Source of the DNA: Sphingobacteriales bacterium 44-61
GTDB taxonomy: Bacteria; Bacteroidota; Bacteroidia; Chitinophagales; Chitinophagaceae
Assembly: GCA_001898405.1 (NCBI GenBank)
Contig: MKTW01000001.1
Location: forward strand, 496,001-560,000
DNA length: 64,000 bases
Direction: 5' to 3'
Shown: positions 16,484-26,028 of the stretch, piece by piece
How positions within the stretch are numbered: position 1 is the first letter of the stretch
Layout of the letters: each line of letters begins with the position of its first letter
Translations under genes and position numbers: made by a program
Notes under the pieces: model-generated
Databases searched by the model: none
What the model saw: only the letters and a program-made list of their open reading frames with translations
What the model was told of the DNA's origin: nothing

Positions 16484-17119
16484 ATGAATCGGAATCAATT
16501 TATCTATAACGATTGGAGAGCCGACGACGAAGAGGAGGAAGAAAAAGAAGAGCAACCCAAATCCGACCTGATGATGTTCAGCAAAAAGCTGGAGAAGTAT
16601 TTCTTCGAAACGCGGAGCATTTATCTGTGGGGTGTGGTAGACGATAAAAGCGCCAAGGATGTAGTTACCAAATTACTGTTGCTTGACGCAGATAAACCGG
16701 GAGAAGAGATCAAATTCTTTATCAATAGCCCCGGCGGTGTGGTTACCAGCGGTATGGTAATGTATGATACCATGCAAATGATCAAAAGCCCGGTCAGCAC
16801 TATCTGCATGGGATTGGCAGCTTCTATGGGCAGCATTTTGCTGAGTGGCGGTAAAAAAGGTAAACGCTTTATTTACCCCAGTGGTGAAGTGATGATCCAC
16901 CAGCCTTCACTCGGTGGTTATATCCGCGGGGTAAGCGCCGACCTGGAAATACAGGCCAGGCAAACCAAAAGGGTGAAAGAGATGGGGGCAAAGATCCTCG
17001 CAGACAATTGCGGAAAGTCGATGGAACAGATCCTGAAAGATTTCGACCGTGATTATTGGATGGATGCCCAGGAAGCAGTGGAATATGGCATTGTAGACAA
17101 GGTTATCAATAAACTGTAA
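16484..17119 (+). CDS. clpP: ATP-dependent Clp protease proteolytic subunit, second copy
   Basis: This 211-residue ClpP paralogue keeps the active site: Ser114 in GLAASMGSILL and His139 in VMIHQPSLGG, with FDRDYWMDAQEAVEYGIVDKV downstream. It differs clearly from the first copy and has an unusual N-terminus with an acidic run (residues 14-23, DDEEEEEKEE) before the core. Both copies look catalytically competent, unlike the ClpR-type inactive subunits of some lineages. Its position between clpP1 and clpX implies a shared role in ClpXP proteolysis. Whether it makes separate rings or hetero-oligomers cannot be told from sequence. Confidence 0.94.
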   Translation: MNRNQFIYNDWRADDEEEEEKEEQPKSDLMMFSKKLEKYFFETRSIYLWGVVDDKSAKDVVTKLLLLDADKPGEEIKFFINSPGGVVTSGMVMYDTMQMIKSPVSTICMGLAASMGSILLSGGKKGKRFIYPSGEVMIHQPSLGGYIRGVSADLEIQARQTKRVKEMGAKILADNCGKSMEQILKDFDRDYWMDAQEAVEYGIVDKVINKL

Positions 17120-17161
17120 GTTGATAGATATCAATAACTTAAATAAGATATTGGTAAAAAG

Positions 17162-17191
17162 CCGTCTTTCTCAGGGCGGTTTTTTATTTTT
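17162..17191 (+). terminator. Weak terminator after clpP2
   Basis: CCGTC and GGCGG pair (one G-U) around an 8-nt loop between about 17162 and 17179, followed by TTTTTTATTTTT. It may only partly separate clpP2 from clpX. Confidence 0.6.
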
Positions 17192-17238
17192 GTAGTCACA
17201 ATCCGGACCGTATTGTCTCAATATTTCAAGGAAAAAAC

Positions 17239-18489
17239 ATGGCTAAAAACATTTTGCATTGCTCATTTTGCGGGCGAAGCCGGGATGAGGTGAAAATCCT
17301 GATCGCCGGTCAGGAGGGACATATTTGTGAAAACTGTGTAGAACATGCACGTGAGATCATTGACCAGGAACTAATGGTCAGGGATGAAAAAACACCTAAT
17401 ACTTCTTTCAAACTGACAATTAAAAAGCCTATTGAGATCAAGAAATTTCTCGATGAATATGTGATCGGCCAGGATGAGGCCAAGAAAGTGCTGGCTGTTG
17501 CTGTTTATAATCATTATAAACGTTTGCAGCAAAGACCAGCAGATGCTGGCAACAATAACAGCGAAGTAGAGATTGAAAAAAGCAATATCATCATGGTAGG
17601 GGAAACCGGCACCGGTAAAACCCTGCTGGCCAAGAGCATCGCTCGCATGCTTAATGTGCCATTTGCTATTGTGGACGCTACCGTTTTCACAGAAGCCGGT
17701 TATGTAGGTGAAGATGTGGAAAGCATTCTTACACGCCTGCTGCAGGTTTGCAATTATGATGTGAACGCTGCCGAAAGAGGCATTGTATACATTGATGAAA
17801 TAGATAAGATCGCACGCAAAGGCGATAACCCTTCCATCACGCGCGACGTAAGCGGTGAAGGTGTGCAACAGGGAATGCTGAAACTGCTGGAAGGGACCGA
17901 TGTGCTGGTGCCACCGCAAGGCGGACGCAAACACCCGGAACAAAAGCTGATCAAGATCAATACCCAGAACATACTCTTTATCTGCGGAGGTGCATTTGAT
18001 GGCATTGATAAGATCATTGCCCGCCGGGTGCAAACCAATACCATTGGTTTCAATGTTGATAAAGATCAGCAAGACAATATGAAGAAGAACCTGCTGCGTT
18101 ATGTGAATGCACAGGACCTGAAATCATTCGGCCTGATCCCTGAACTGCTGGGCCGTCTTCCTGTTGTAACCCATCTTGATCCGTTGGATGCGACTACACT
18201 TCGCGCCATCCTGACTCAACCTAAAAATGCACTCACCAAACAATACAAGAAATTGTTTGAACTGGAAGGCATTGAACTGACCATTGAAGATGATGTGCTG
18301 GACTTTATGGTCGAAAGAGCTGTGGAGTATAAACTCGGCGCCCGCGGATTGCGCAGCATCTGTGAAGGCATACTCACCGATGCAATGTTTGAACTGCCTT
18401 CTTCCAAAGACACCCAGTTCACCCTCGACCTGGACTATGCAAAGCGTAAGTTTGACAAGAGCAAACTGAGCTTGCTGAAAGTAGCATAA
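17239..18489 (+). CDS. clpX: ATP-dependent Clp protease ATP-binding subunit ClpX
   Basis: This is a 416-residue AAA+ unfoldase of normal length. The N-terminal zinc-binding domain shows CSFCGRS and CENCVEH. The AAA+ core contains Walker A GETGTGKT, Walker [12 protein letters not shown] and the family loop GYVGEDVES. ClpX recognises tagged substrates, unfolds them and feeds them into ClpP rings. It is preceded by two clpP genes in the same direction, with a weak terminator in the 119-bp gap, so it may be partly co-transcribed. Confidence 0.98.
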   Translation: MAKNILHCSFCGRSRDEVKILIAGQEGHICENCVEHAREIIDQELMVRDEKTPNTSFKLTIKKPIEIKKFLDEYVIGQDEAKKVLAVAVYNHYKRLQQRPADAGNNNSEVEIEKSNIIMVGETGTGKTLLAKSIARMLNVPFAIVDATVFTEAGYVGEDVESILTRLLQVCNYDVNAAERGIVYIDEIDKIARKGDNPSITRDVSGEGVQQGMLKLLEGTDVLVPPQGGRKHPEQKLIKINTQNILFICGGAFDGIDKIIARRVQTNTIGFNVDKDQQDNMKKNLLRYVNAQDLKSFGLIPELLGRLPVVTHLDPLDATTLRAILTQPKNALTKQYKKLFELEGIELTIEDDVLDFMVERAVEYKLGARGLRSICEGILTDAMFELPSSKDTQFTLDLDYAKRKFDKSKLSLLKVA

Positions 18490-18506
18490 GAAATAACTTC
18501 AAAAAA

Positions 18507-18541
18507 AGCCGGAAGAGATCCTTTAATGGTCTCTTCCGGCT
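18507..18541 (+). terminator. Hairpin after clpX
   Basis: AGCCGGAAGAGA (18507-18518) pairs perfectly with 18530-18541, extendable by two more pairs to leave a 7-nt loop. It lies 17 nt after the clpX stop. The 3' tail is not a T run, so it may act as a 3' stabiliser as much as a terminator. Confidence 0.7.
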
Positions 18542-18555
18542 ATAAAATCTTCTCC

Positions 18556-18702
18556 ATGCAGGAATTAATAGACCGACTGAAAGCAGAAGCCGGCTTAACA
18601 GACGAGCAGGCCAAAAAAGCTATTGAATCGATCAAGAATTATGTGGTTGAAAAATTTCCCATGCTGGAAGGCGCTGTAGGCAGCCTGTTCGGCCAGGGAT
18701 AA
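18556..18702 (+). CDS. Small 48-residue helical protein
   Basis: An ATG at 18556 opens 48 codons ending at a TAA at 18702. The product starts MQELIDRLKAEAGLTDEQA and ends SLFGQG. It looks like two amphipathic helices joined by the turn LTDEQAKKAIESIK, with a hydrophobic C-terminal end. The pattern EAGLTDEQAKKAI resembles small Bacteroidota proteins of unknown function and the start of DUF2267/DUF2780-like domains. Codon use is like the neighbours. It starts 14 nt after the clpX hairpin and may be read through from clpX. No function can be given. Confidence 0.65.
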   Translation: MQELIDRLKAEAGLTDEQAKKAIESIKNYVVEKFPMLEGAVGSLFGQG

Positions 18703-18705
18703 TAA

Positions 18706-18831
18706 TTACCGGATATCCCTGCATTTCTTACCCCTGGGATTGTTGGCAGCCTCATAAGGCGTCATAGCCCTGTTGCATGCCTGTAATGCTACCATCGCAA
18801 AAAGAACGATCCAGATAATCCTTGTTTTCAT
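18706..18831 (-). CDS. Very small lipoprotein (41 residues)
   Basis: On the minus strand the ATG at 18831 opens 41 codons: MKTRIIWIVLFAMVALQACN, then RAMTPYEAANNPRGKKCRDI and a final R. There is a compact lipoprotein signal with lipobox LQAC (C19), and the mature part is only 23 residues. The tail (A)ANNPRG(K)KC is a pattern I recall in tiny lipoproteins of this phylum, some of which carry respiratory-oxidase labels I cannot support here. It is convergent with the 48-residue gene, with a 3-bp gap. Confidence 0.7.
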   Translation of the reverse strand: MKTRIIWIVLFAMVALQACNRAMTPYEAANNPRGKKCRDIR

Positions 18832-18947
18832 AGATATTAATTTGTGCTGCTAATGTAATATCCTGTAGTTGAAAAAAGGAAAGAAGGGAGCAGTATGCCT
18901 TGATTAATAGGAATATTACTAGAGGAGGAAAAGGATTTATCCCAGCA

Positions 18948-19943
18948 TCACCCGGCAAGAACATCTTCTATTGCGGTCAGTTCATCTCCGCTAAACTCCA
19001 GGTTCTTCAAAGCATCGAGATTATTATCCAGTTGGTTCACTGAACTGGCTCCGATCAGTACACTGGTAACACGCTTATCTTTCAGCAACCAGGCCAATGC
19101 CATCTGCGCTAAAGATTGCTCCCTCTCCTGGGCAATAGTATTCAACCGGGAGATCTTATCTACTTTATCCGGTGTAATATCTTCTTCTTTCAAAAAGCCA
19201 TGTGGATTGGCCACTCTCGATCTTTCCGGTATGCCTTTCAGATATTTATCCGTCAGCAGTCCCTGCGCCAAAGGAGAGAACGGGATACAACCCACTCCAT
19301 ATTCATCCAATACATCGAGCAGTCCTTTTTCAGGTGTTCTTACAAACATGGAATATTTTGGCTGATGGATCAGGCAGGGTGTTCCCAGGCTCCTTAATAC
19401 AGAGAATGCCTGGCGTGATTGTTCTGCATTATAGTTAGAGATGCCTGCATACAGGGCTTTACCACTTCTCACAATATGATCGAGCGCCTTCATGGTTTCT
19501 TCCACTGGTGTATTGGGGTCAGGGCGGTGGGAGTAAAATATATCAACATAATCAAGCCCCATTCTTTTCAAACTTTGCTCAAGGCTTGTTATAAGATATT
19601 TGCGTGAACCCCAATCACCATATGGCCCGGGCCACATGGTATATCCTGCTTTAGTGGAAATGACCAGTTCATCACGCAGGTAGCCGCCAAAATCCTTTTG
19701 CAGAATTGCGCCGAAGTTCTCTTCTGCAGAACCAGGTTCCGGTCCATAATTATTCGCCAGGTCAAAATGTGTAATGCCCCGGTCAAACGCACGGCGGATA
19801 ATGCTCCGGCCATTTTTAAAATCATCTACCGATCCGAAATTATGCCAGAGGCCAAGGGATATGGCAGGCAACAATAAACCGCTTTTACCACAACGGTTGT
19901 ATTGCATTTCCTCATAACGGGAAACTGAAGGGATATACGACAT
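18948..19943 (-). CDS. Aldo/keto reductase, YghZ-like
   Basis: The 331-residue protein is an NADPH-dependent aldo/keto reductase. The catalytic tetrad is visible as Asp and Tyr in HFDLANNYGPEPGSAEENFG, Lys in VISTKAGYTMWPGPYG and His in FYSHRPDPNTPVEETM. NADPH-binding LIGASSVNQLDNN is near the C-terminus. The GPEPGSAE insert and YGDWGSRKYL are characteristic of the YghZ (L-glyceraldehyde 3-phosphate reductase, AKR14) subgroup; the physiological substrate is uncertain. It is the last gene of the PUL on the minus strand, 51 bp after the CE2 esterase, and may be a passenger or handle a sugar aldehyde. Confidence 0.9.
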   Translation of the reverse strand: MSYIPSVSRYEEMQYNRCGKSGLLLPAISLGLWHNFGSVDDFKNGRSIIRRAFDRGITHFDLANNYGPEPGSAEENFGAILQKDFGGYLRDELVISTKAGYTMWPGPYGDWGSRKYLITSLEQSLKRMGLDYVDIFYSHRPDPNTPVEETMKALDHIVRSGKALYAGISNYNAEQSRQAFSVLRSLGTPCLIHQPKYSMFVRTPEKGLLDVLDEYGVGCIPFSPLAQGLLTDKYLKGIPERSRVANPHGFLKEEDITPDKVDKISRLNTIAQEREQSLAQMALAWLLKDKRVTSVLIGASSVNQLDNNLDALKNLEFSGDELTAIEDVLAG

Positions 19944-19994
19944 ACACTAAAACAAAATGAAGACAATGATTTGCAGACTGAAGATATTCAATTA

Positions 19995-21062
19995 TCACCA
20001 CTTCATCAGTTTCTTCACAAAAGCTGTAAGCTCTTCCGCTATCTGGCGGTGTTCTTCCAGTGAAGGATGCCAGCTACAGCCACTATTGTATTGCCGGGAA
20101 TAGAAGAAGGCGTGAATCTTTTTGTCGGTCTTCTGCATTTTTTCTGTGATCGCTGTAAGATATTTTTTCATGGCGATGGTCAGCTTTTCATCGCCCATAG
20201 GGCTATTGAGACAAACGATCGTGGCAGCAGGGTAATACTGGCGGAGCCTTTCCAGAAAGGTTATATAGTTATTGCAAAACAAAAGCGAGTCCTGTATGCC
20301 ATCATTCTGTCCCAGGCAAACGGTCACTACATCTGGCTGATACCGCTTGAAATCCCACGCAATAGTGTCCTCACGCATATTGATCTTATCAAACACCTGT
20401 GGCATGATCACTTTCATGTTGCAGCAGCTATGCATAAGACCGATGCCGGATACGGCCGATAAATGATATTGGGCATTCAGCGTTCTTGCGGTGATCGCAC
20501 CATAGCTCAGGTAAGCATTGTGCTGATCATACCAAACACCTTTATCACAGGCAACTTCAGATTGATCGCTACCCATGCCGCAAGTAATCGAATTGCCAAT
20601 GAATTCTATTTTCCGGGTGGGCGCCGGTGGCAGTGCTACCAATTTTTCACAGCGCACACCTGTTAATTCCAGGTAGCCAATACCTGCTTCTGTATTCTTG
20701 CTGATCATTACAAGATGTTTGCCTGCAGGCAGTCCCTTTGCTATTTGTATTGTATCAGTACGGGATTTTGTCTGTATCCGTCTTGCTTTCCCATCCACCA
20801 CTATTTCCAGGTAATTATGTGAATTGCCCCATAATACTTCATCATTAATGATCATTTCGCAATCGCTTCCCTCAAACTGCCATTCTATATATACACCCGG
20901 TTGCCAGAAGCGGGGACTTAACGGATTTGAAAAGTCGATCCGCCCGGTATAACGGATCTGCGGGTCATTGGCCGGATAAAACTTCAACTGACCGGCATTG
21001 CTGCAACTATTAGATCCGATCAGTAATACACAAGAGAAAATGAGACTGAATAAACCTTTCAT
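19995..21062 (-). CDS. CE2-type SGNH carbohydrate esterase
   Basis: The 355-residue protein has an N-terminal signal with a possible lipidated C20 (SNSC, a weak lipobox). A jelly-roll domain (about 25-140) contains FWQPGVYIEWQFEGSDCEM and GIGYLELTGV. The SGNH hydrolase domain has the nucleophile Ser158 in FIGNSITCGMG, the GQND block at 251-254 and His332 in SWHPS. This two-domain layout is that of carbohydrate esterase family 2, which removes acetyl groups from xylan, glucomannan or mannan, often at the 6-position. It is exported, follows the GH-A enzyme by 10 nt and would de-acetylate the PUL glycan. Confidence 0.87.
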   Translation of the reverse strand: MKGLFSLIFSCVLLIGSNSCSNAGQLKFYPANDPQIRYTGRIDFSNPLSPRFWQPGVYIEWQFEGSDCEMIINDEVLWGNSHNYLEIVVDGKARRIQTKSRTDTIQIAKGLPAGKHLVMISKNTEAGIGYLELTGVRCEKLVALPPAPTRKIEFIGNSITCGMGSDQSEVACDKGVWYDQHNAYLSYGAITARTLNAQYHLSAVSGIGLMHSCCNMKVIMPQVFDKINMREDTIAWDFKRYQPDVVTVCLGQNDGIQDSLLFCNNYITFLERLRQYYPAATIVCLNSPMGDEKLTIAMKKYLTAITEKMQKTDKKIHAFFYSRQYNSGCSWHPSLEEHRQIAEELTAFVKKLMKW

Positions 21063-21072
21063 ACTTTATTGA

Positions 21073-22806
21073 TTATTTATGATCAACCGCTACAAAAACT
21101 GCTGACCTGGACGGCACTCTCACCCTCATCCCATTCGCAGTAACGGCAGAATTTGCTTTAATAGTCATATAGTCCTGTGGACCACCTGAAGCATATGTTG
21201 ATGTAACGCCATTAATATATACTTTCCTGGAAAATTCACCATTATCTGATCCTCCTGTCAGGGTATACCAATAGTACCGGCTTCCCGGGATAAAGTTTTT
21301 TATATCCAATTGAATTATTTTATCAGAACCTGATTTATTGATCAGGGCCACACCCAGATCGCCCGAAGAAAACGACGATGCATAAGAAACAATATCTGCC
21401 GTATTTGTAACGGAAGAAGAAAGCAGCCTGTCTCCTAAAAATTTCTGAAAATAATACATGTGATAAAATACAGGGCGGGGATTCCATTTAGGCACGCCAT
21501 CCGGCTCATCACCATTATTGAACATACCATGATCGTTGCCGGTATCCCATCCATTTGCCAGGTCCCAACGGCAGGCCATACCATATTTATTTTTCATTAG
21601 TTCTCCCAGCAACAGATCAGCATGTAATCCATTGATATGTGATACCTGTTGTTTGGAGCCTGCAGCAAAAATATTCCATTCATCCAGTACAACCGGTTTT
21701 GCTGCTGTTCCTGCTGTTTGTAATGCATTTATCACAAAATCGATATTCTTTTTGGTTTCTGTAGTAGCAGAATTCAGAATATCCGTTGCATTGGAATTGG
21801 TATTAAAAGGTGTGTAGTAACTATGTATCACAAAAAAATCAGCTGAATTACCTACAGCGCCCAGCATTCCCGTGTTCCAGTTGCGATGGGTGGCAGTAGC
21901 CCAGGCAGGGCTTGCCGCTTCTACTGTTACTGCACCGATACGGATCGTCTTCCCTGCCGCGGCAGCCGCTTTTCTCATTGAATCGGCAAACACTTTAAAA
22001 TGCTGACCGTATAATTGTCCGCTAAGATATTCCGGTTGCCCATCATGATTATCTGCAAGGTTAATACGGTACCCAGCCTCCCAATCGCCAAAATTTTCAT
22101 TGCCGACTTCCCAGTACTTCGTCCGTCCGTTATCATAACGGACCCAGTCGGCAGCCAGATGAGCTGCCGCTGCAACCGGATCAGCACTTGTTCCATAACG
22201 TGCATAACCATAATTAACCGTGATGATACCCTGGTTGCCGGTTTGTTGCAGCATCGAATAATAATTATCTACAGACAAGGTCCAGCCAGCATTATTTTTT
22301 CCAAACCAATAACCTGCAGCGGCGCTTGCACCTGCTGCATTCAACAAGCTGGCTGGTGCATCCACAGGAGGAACGCCGGGTTGGCTGTTCCAGAAAAAAA
22401 TATCACTGATGCTGCCGCCGGGGAAACGGATGATATGAGGACGCAGGTTCTTTATATCTGTCATCAGGCCCGGCTCCGTTACCATCTGCGTCATCCAGGT
22501 ATTGGCGTTATTGCCAAACAGCGACCGGGGAATTTTAGTAATCACATCACTGTAATCGATCGTTACCGTATGGGAAGCAGCAGCAGGAATGGTTATATCC
22601 GTATAGGCAGGCGATGTAAAAGTCCGGGGTTGCCAGTCGTCCATGAAGAAGCCGATAGTGTTCGCCAATGGCGGATCCACCTGGGGTTTGATCACCGGTG
22701 GCGTAACAGGAGGTTCAGGATCCGGTGTTGCTCCGCTGTTCTTTTTACAGCATATAAAAGGCAGCAGCATGATGCCGGTAAACAGGTATCGTAAATAATT
22801 TTTTAT
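21073..22806 (-). CDS. Exported clan GH-A glycoside hydrolase (family unassigned), lipoprotein
   Basis: The product is about 565-577 residues. After a Pro-rich linker the catalytic barrel shows [16 protein letters not shown], acid/base Glu225 in [11 protein letters not shown] and nucleophile Glu364 in [11 protein letters not shown] (numbered from ATG 22770). A beta-sandwich ends in [14 protein letters not shown]. This resembles GH51/GH39-like enzymes of clan GH-A, and arabinofuranosidase would be a usual automatic label, but an endo-mannanase or mannosidase role is equally open. From ATG 22770 the signal peptide (MLLPFICC) is too short. In-frame codons from ATA 22806 give [10 protein letters not shown] before it, a proper lipoprotein signal, and overlap the GH130 stop as ATAA. 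That start is used here and is uncertain. Confidence 0.82.
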   Translation of the reverse strand: MKNYLRYLFTGIMLLPFICCKKNSGATPDPEPPVTPPVIKPQVDPPLANTIGFFMDDWQPRTFTSPAYTDITIPAAASHTVTIDYSDVITKIPRSLFGNNANTWMTQMVTEPGLMTDIKNLRPHIIRFPGGSISDIFFWNSQPGVPPVDAPASLLNAAGASAAAGYWFGKNNAGWTLSVDNYYSMLQQTGNQGIITVNYGYARYGTSADPVAAAAHLAADWVRYDNGRTKYWEVGNENFGDWEAGYRINLADNHDGQPEYLSGQLYGQHFKVFADSMRKAAAAAGKTIRIGAVTVEAASPAWATATHRNWNTGMLGAVGNSADFFVIHSYYTPFNTNSNATDILNSATTETKKNIDFVINALQTAGTAAKPVVLDEWNIFAAGSKQQVSHINGLHADLLLGELMKNKYGMACRWDLANGWDTGNDHGMFNNGDEPDGVPKWNPRPVFYHMYYFQKFLGDRLLSSSVTNTADIVSYASSFSSGDLGVALINKSGSDKIIQLDIKNFIPGSRYYWYTLTGGSDNGEFSRKVYINGVTSTYASGGPQDYMTIKANSAVTANGMRVRVPSRSAVFVAVDHK

Positions 22807-24032
22807 GCTTTTCCGGTTTTGTTGCCAAGAGGGTTCAGTGCATTCACCAGCGACTGCGACTGGTTTTTATCGATCAGTTCTGTAAGCGTTCTCACCGTTT
22901 CTGCTGAAGTGAAGCCATCAGGCACTGTATTCATCACGTAATCCAGTAGTTTATCAATGGAGGAAACGGCTACATGCACACGGGTGTCTGAAGAAGCATA
23001 ATAAATAAATACTGTTCCGTCTTCATCAGCGATCCAGCCATTGCTGAATACGACATTGGAAACATCCCCGGTCCTTTCCTCACCTTCGGGAGCAAGAAAA
23101 TATCCTGCAGGCTTATAGATCACTTTAGTCAGATCATTGAGATCCGTCATAAACATATACAATACATAGCGCAGGCCTGCGGCTGTATTCCGCACACCAT
23201 GTGCCAGGTGAAGCCATCCCTGCTTTGTTTTGATCGGAGCAGGACCGGCACCGTTCTTCAGTTCATAAACGGTGTGATATATCTTTTTATCGATCACTAT
23301 CTCATGATCGATCCTTGCTTCTTCCATGCTTTCACTCAAACCAAAGCCAATGCCTCCACCTTTTCCCGCTTCGATAAAACTATCCTGCGGTCTTGTATAA
23401 AATGCATATTGCCCGTTTACCCATTCAGGGTGCAATACTACATTGCGTTGCTGGGGAGAAGGGGTTTTCAGATCTTTGAGGCGCTCCCAGCTCACCAGGT
23501 CTTTGGTGCGCACAATTCCACATTGTGCAATGGCTGCTGATTGATCAGACTCGGGTGCTGAACCATCTCTTCTTTCAGTGCAAAATAATCCATAGATCCA
23601 TCCGTCCTGGTGCTGTACCAGCCGGATATCGTATATATTGGTATCAGGGAGATCAGTCTCAGGAATATTCACCGGGTAATCCCAAAACCGGAAATTATCA
23701 GTTCCATTAGGGCTTTCTGCAATAGCAAAGAAAGATTTACGGTCTGCTGCTTCCACCCTTGCCATCACGATGTATCTATCATTCCATTTAATAGCACCTG
23801 CATTCAGTACTGCATTGATGGCAAACCGCTCCATGAGGTGAGGATTATTCTGCGGGTTGAGGTCATAACGCCAGAAAAGCGGGATATGCTTCGCAGTAAG
23901 TACCGGATGCTTATAGCGTTTGAAGATACCGTTGCCCGGGGTGATCTCCTCATTTGGCAGAGACAGTAGTTCTTCGTGCCTTTTCTCCAATTCAGACAAA
24001 CGGTTAAAAAATTCAGTTCGCATATCTTTCAT
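22803..24032 (-). CDS. 4-O-beta-D-mannosyl-D-glucose phosphorylase (GH130)
   Basis: The 409-residue protein lacks a signal peptide, so it is cytoplasmic. The N-terminal [34 protein letters not shown] and [20 protein letters not shown] match the mannosylglucose phosphorylase subgroup (GH130_1). The general acid Asp135 lies in NIYDIRLVQ. The enzyme phosphorolyses mannosyl-beta-1,4-glucose to mannose 1-phosphate and glucose, an energy-saving last step in beta-mannan catabolism. It starts 5 nt after the symporter and overlaps or abuts the GH-A gene. In known mannan pathways it works with a mannobiose epimerase and a GH26 mannobiohydrolase, neither of which is in this window. ATG 24023 is a possible alternative start. 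Confidence 0.88.
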   Translation of the reverse strand: MKDMRTEFFNRLSELEKRHEELLSLPNEEITPGNGIFKRYKHPVLTAKHIPLFWRYDLNPQNNPHLMERFAINAVLNAGAIKWNDRYIVMARVEAADRKSFFAIAESPNGTDNFRFWDYPVNIPETDLPDTNIYDIRLVQHQDGWIYGLFCTERRDGSAPESDQSAAIAQCGIVRTKDLVSWERLKDLKTPSPQQRNVVLHPEWVNGQYAFYTRPQDSFIEAGKGGGIGFGLSESMEEARIDHEIVIDKKIYHTVYELKNGAGPAPIKTKQGWLHLAHGVRNTAAGLRYVLYMFMTDLNDLTKVIYKPAGYFLAPEGEERTGDVSNVVFSNGWIADEDGTVFIYYASSDTRVHVAVSSIDKLLDYVMNTVPDGFTSAETVRTLTELIDKNQSQSLVNALNPLGNKTGKA

Positions 24033-24037
24033 TTAAA

Positions 24038-25864
24038 TCAATTCTCTAATTTGTTCCACCATGTTTTTTTCAGCACAACAATGATTACAGCCAGTATCAG
24101 CACGGTGATCAACAGCGGGAGTTTTAGCCAAAGCACCACGAACATCGGCAGTATGGTGAGGCAGCATTGTCCAATGATACCCAGCACCACGTTGAACATA
24201 TCCAACCCGAAACGCTTATTGGGTTGAAACTGCGGGTCCTCTGCCATTACCTGTTGATGCACCGGTTTCCAAAATCCCCAGGGCTTTACTGTTTTATAAA
24301 AACTTTTCAATACGGCCATATCTGTTGCAGGCGACATATAAGTGCCGGTGATGCACCCCAGTAATGAAATAAGGAATAGCAATGGCCAGTAATACAGCGC
24401 CAGCGTATCGGGGAAGATCGAGGGGAAAACCAGTGCGGCAATAATACCAGCAGCCATTCCCCAGAAAAATCCGTTCGCATTAAACCGCCACCAATACCAC
24501 TTCAGCATATTGGCTGCGATATAACCACCATACAAAGCTCCTACGATCCATTGCAAAACGCTGTTCACATCTTTTGCATAAAAACCCAGGATGATCCCCA
24601 ATGTGACCACAACAATACCTGCCAGGTAATTCATCGAGATCACTTTCCTGGTAGAAGCATGCGGGTTTACATACTTCAGGTAGATATCATTCACGATATA
24701 AGCCTGTGCTGCGTTCAATGTTCCTGAGAAAGTGCCCATGAATGCTCCCAGCAAGCCTGTAAGCACTAAGCCAAGTATGCCCACCGGTAAGAAACTGTTG
24801 ATGGTAGCCGGCAGTATTCTTTCAAAATCCGTTTCACCACCTGATTGCAGGTTCATTTGATCATAGTACAGCAATGCCAGCACGGTAAGGCCAATGATCA
24901 GTGAGTAACGTACAGGCAATAAAATGATAGAGACAAAGCCGCTCATTTTAGATGCTTCTTTGGGCGAACGGGTAGATAAGATCTTTTGCATGTCATAATT
25001 CGGCGCAGGTCCTGCAAGACTCGCAAATATGCCTTTGAACAACATCATCATAAAGAAGAAGCCAAATACACCGAACCCATCTGCAGCGATCTTTTTATTG
25101 GCATCAGGCACAATCCTGCTCCAGTCGAGTCCGAGGTCCCATCCAAAAAAAGGATTGGTCCAGCCTGCCGGTACAGTCAATGGATGGTCCTTAAGATGTA
25201 TCATGGCGATCACGGCAACAGAAATACAGGCAACCGTCATAATGATATACTTGATGAAATCACCCAGTACGATACTGTGCATTCCGCCAAGGATAGAATA
25301 GAACATCGCAAACAGTGTGAAGACGATCCCATAAAAATGCGGCACAAACTCTGCTGAAATGCTGAAGGGTATATAATCTTTCACCGTTTCCCAGGGAACA
25401 AATATTTCAATGAACTTTCCCAATCCAATAAATCCATAAGCCAGGAATCCCAGGCAACTGAGCAGTGCAAATGCCACTACAACCGTATGGGAGCTTTTAA
25501 TGCCCGGACCGCTTTTACCAAAGCGGGAAGCCAGCCATTCAGCACCCGTAGTAGCATTGGAGCGGCGCAGCCATTTAGACAGGAACATCATCAGGAACAC
25601 CTGGTTAAATACCGGCCATAGCCAGGGGATCCAGATGCTTTTCATTCCATACACAAAACAGAGGGCGACCATCCACATTGTACCACTGATATCAAACATA
25701 TCGGAAGCATCGCTCATGCCAAGCATGTACCAGGGAAGCTTTTTGCCTCCCATCAGGTAGCTTTCCTTATTCTGTCTTGCTTTTTTTCTTAATACCCAGC
25801 CGATGATCACCATGGTAGCCAGGTATAAAATGATAATGCTTACGTCGAGTAGAGTTAATTTCAT
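24038..25864 (-). CDS. Sodium:solute symporter (SSS family)
   Basis: The 608-residue inner-membrane protein has about 13-14 hydrophobic segments, beginning LTLLDVSIIILYLATMVIIG. The SSS features YLMGGKKLPWYMLGMS and the gly-rich SILGGMHSIVLGDFIKY are present. Na+/solute symporters of this type import sugars or oligosaccharide breakdown products in Bacteroidota PULs. It is immediately upstream of the GH130 phosphorylase (5 nt), so the natural inference is uptake of mannosylglucose or mannobiose from periplasm to cytoplasm. It begins 164 bp after the surface glycan-binding protein gene, and a hairpin lies in that gap. Confidence 0.92.
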   Translation of the reverse strand: MKLTLLDVSIIILYLATMVIIGWVLRKKARQNKESYLMGGKKLPWYMLGMSDASDMFDISGTMWMVALCFVYGMKSIWIPWLWPVFNQVFLMMFLSKWLRRSNATTGAEWLASRFGKSGPGIKSSHTVVVAFALLSCLGFLAYGFIGLGKFIEIFVPWETVKDYIPFSISAEFVPHFYGIVFTLFAMFYSILGGMHSIVLGDFIKYIIMTVACISVAVIAMIHLKDHPLTVPAGWTNPFFGWDLGLDWSRIVPDANKKIAADGFGVFGFFFMMMLFKGIFASLAGPAPNYDMQKILSTRSPKEASKMSGFVSIILLPVRYSLIIGLTVLALLYYDQMNLQSGGETDFERILPATINSFLPVGILGLVLTGLLGAFMGTFSGTLNAAQAYIVNDIYLKYVNPHASTRKVISMNYLAGIVVVTLGIILGFYAKDVNSVLQWIVGALYGGYIAANMLKWYWWRFNANGFFWGMAAGIIAALVFPSIFPDTLALYYWPLLFLISLLGCITGTYMSPATDMAVLKSFYKTVKPWGFWKPVHQQVMAEDPQFQPNKRFGLDMFNVVLGIIGQCCLTILPMFVVLWLKLPLLITVLILAVIIVVLKKTWWNKLEN

Positions 25865-25920
25865 CTGAGAATGTACGATTAAAAATAAAGCCGCTCATAT
25901 CTGCCGTCATTTTTAAAGAT

Positions 25921-25950
25921 GGTTGCGGGAAGAAGAATCAACCCGCAACC
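25921..25950 (-). terminator. Intra-PUL hairpin (attenuator or processing site)
   Basis: GGTTGCGGG (25921-25929) pairs perfectly with CCCGCAACC (25942-25950), with a 12-nt loop. On the minus strand the following sequence (ATCTTTAAAA) is only weakly T-rich. It separates susC-susD-SGBP from the symporter and enzyme genes and probably lowers expression of the latter. Confidence 0.55.
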
Positions 25951-26028
25951 TTTGCTCGAACGATTGCTGCTACTGCTAATTATTAGTACACCATTTTGGA
26001 ATCACATGCTTTTCCAAAACCACAGCTT

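Noticed and set aside
17371-18072. 233-residue minus-strand frame opposite clpX
   Set aside because: The opposite strand encodes the ClpX AAA+ core. This frame has no motif.
22015-22794. 259-residue plus-strand frame opposite the GH-A gene
   Set aside because: It is an Ile/Cys/Arg-rich low-information translation, antisense to a gene with clear catalytic motifs.
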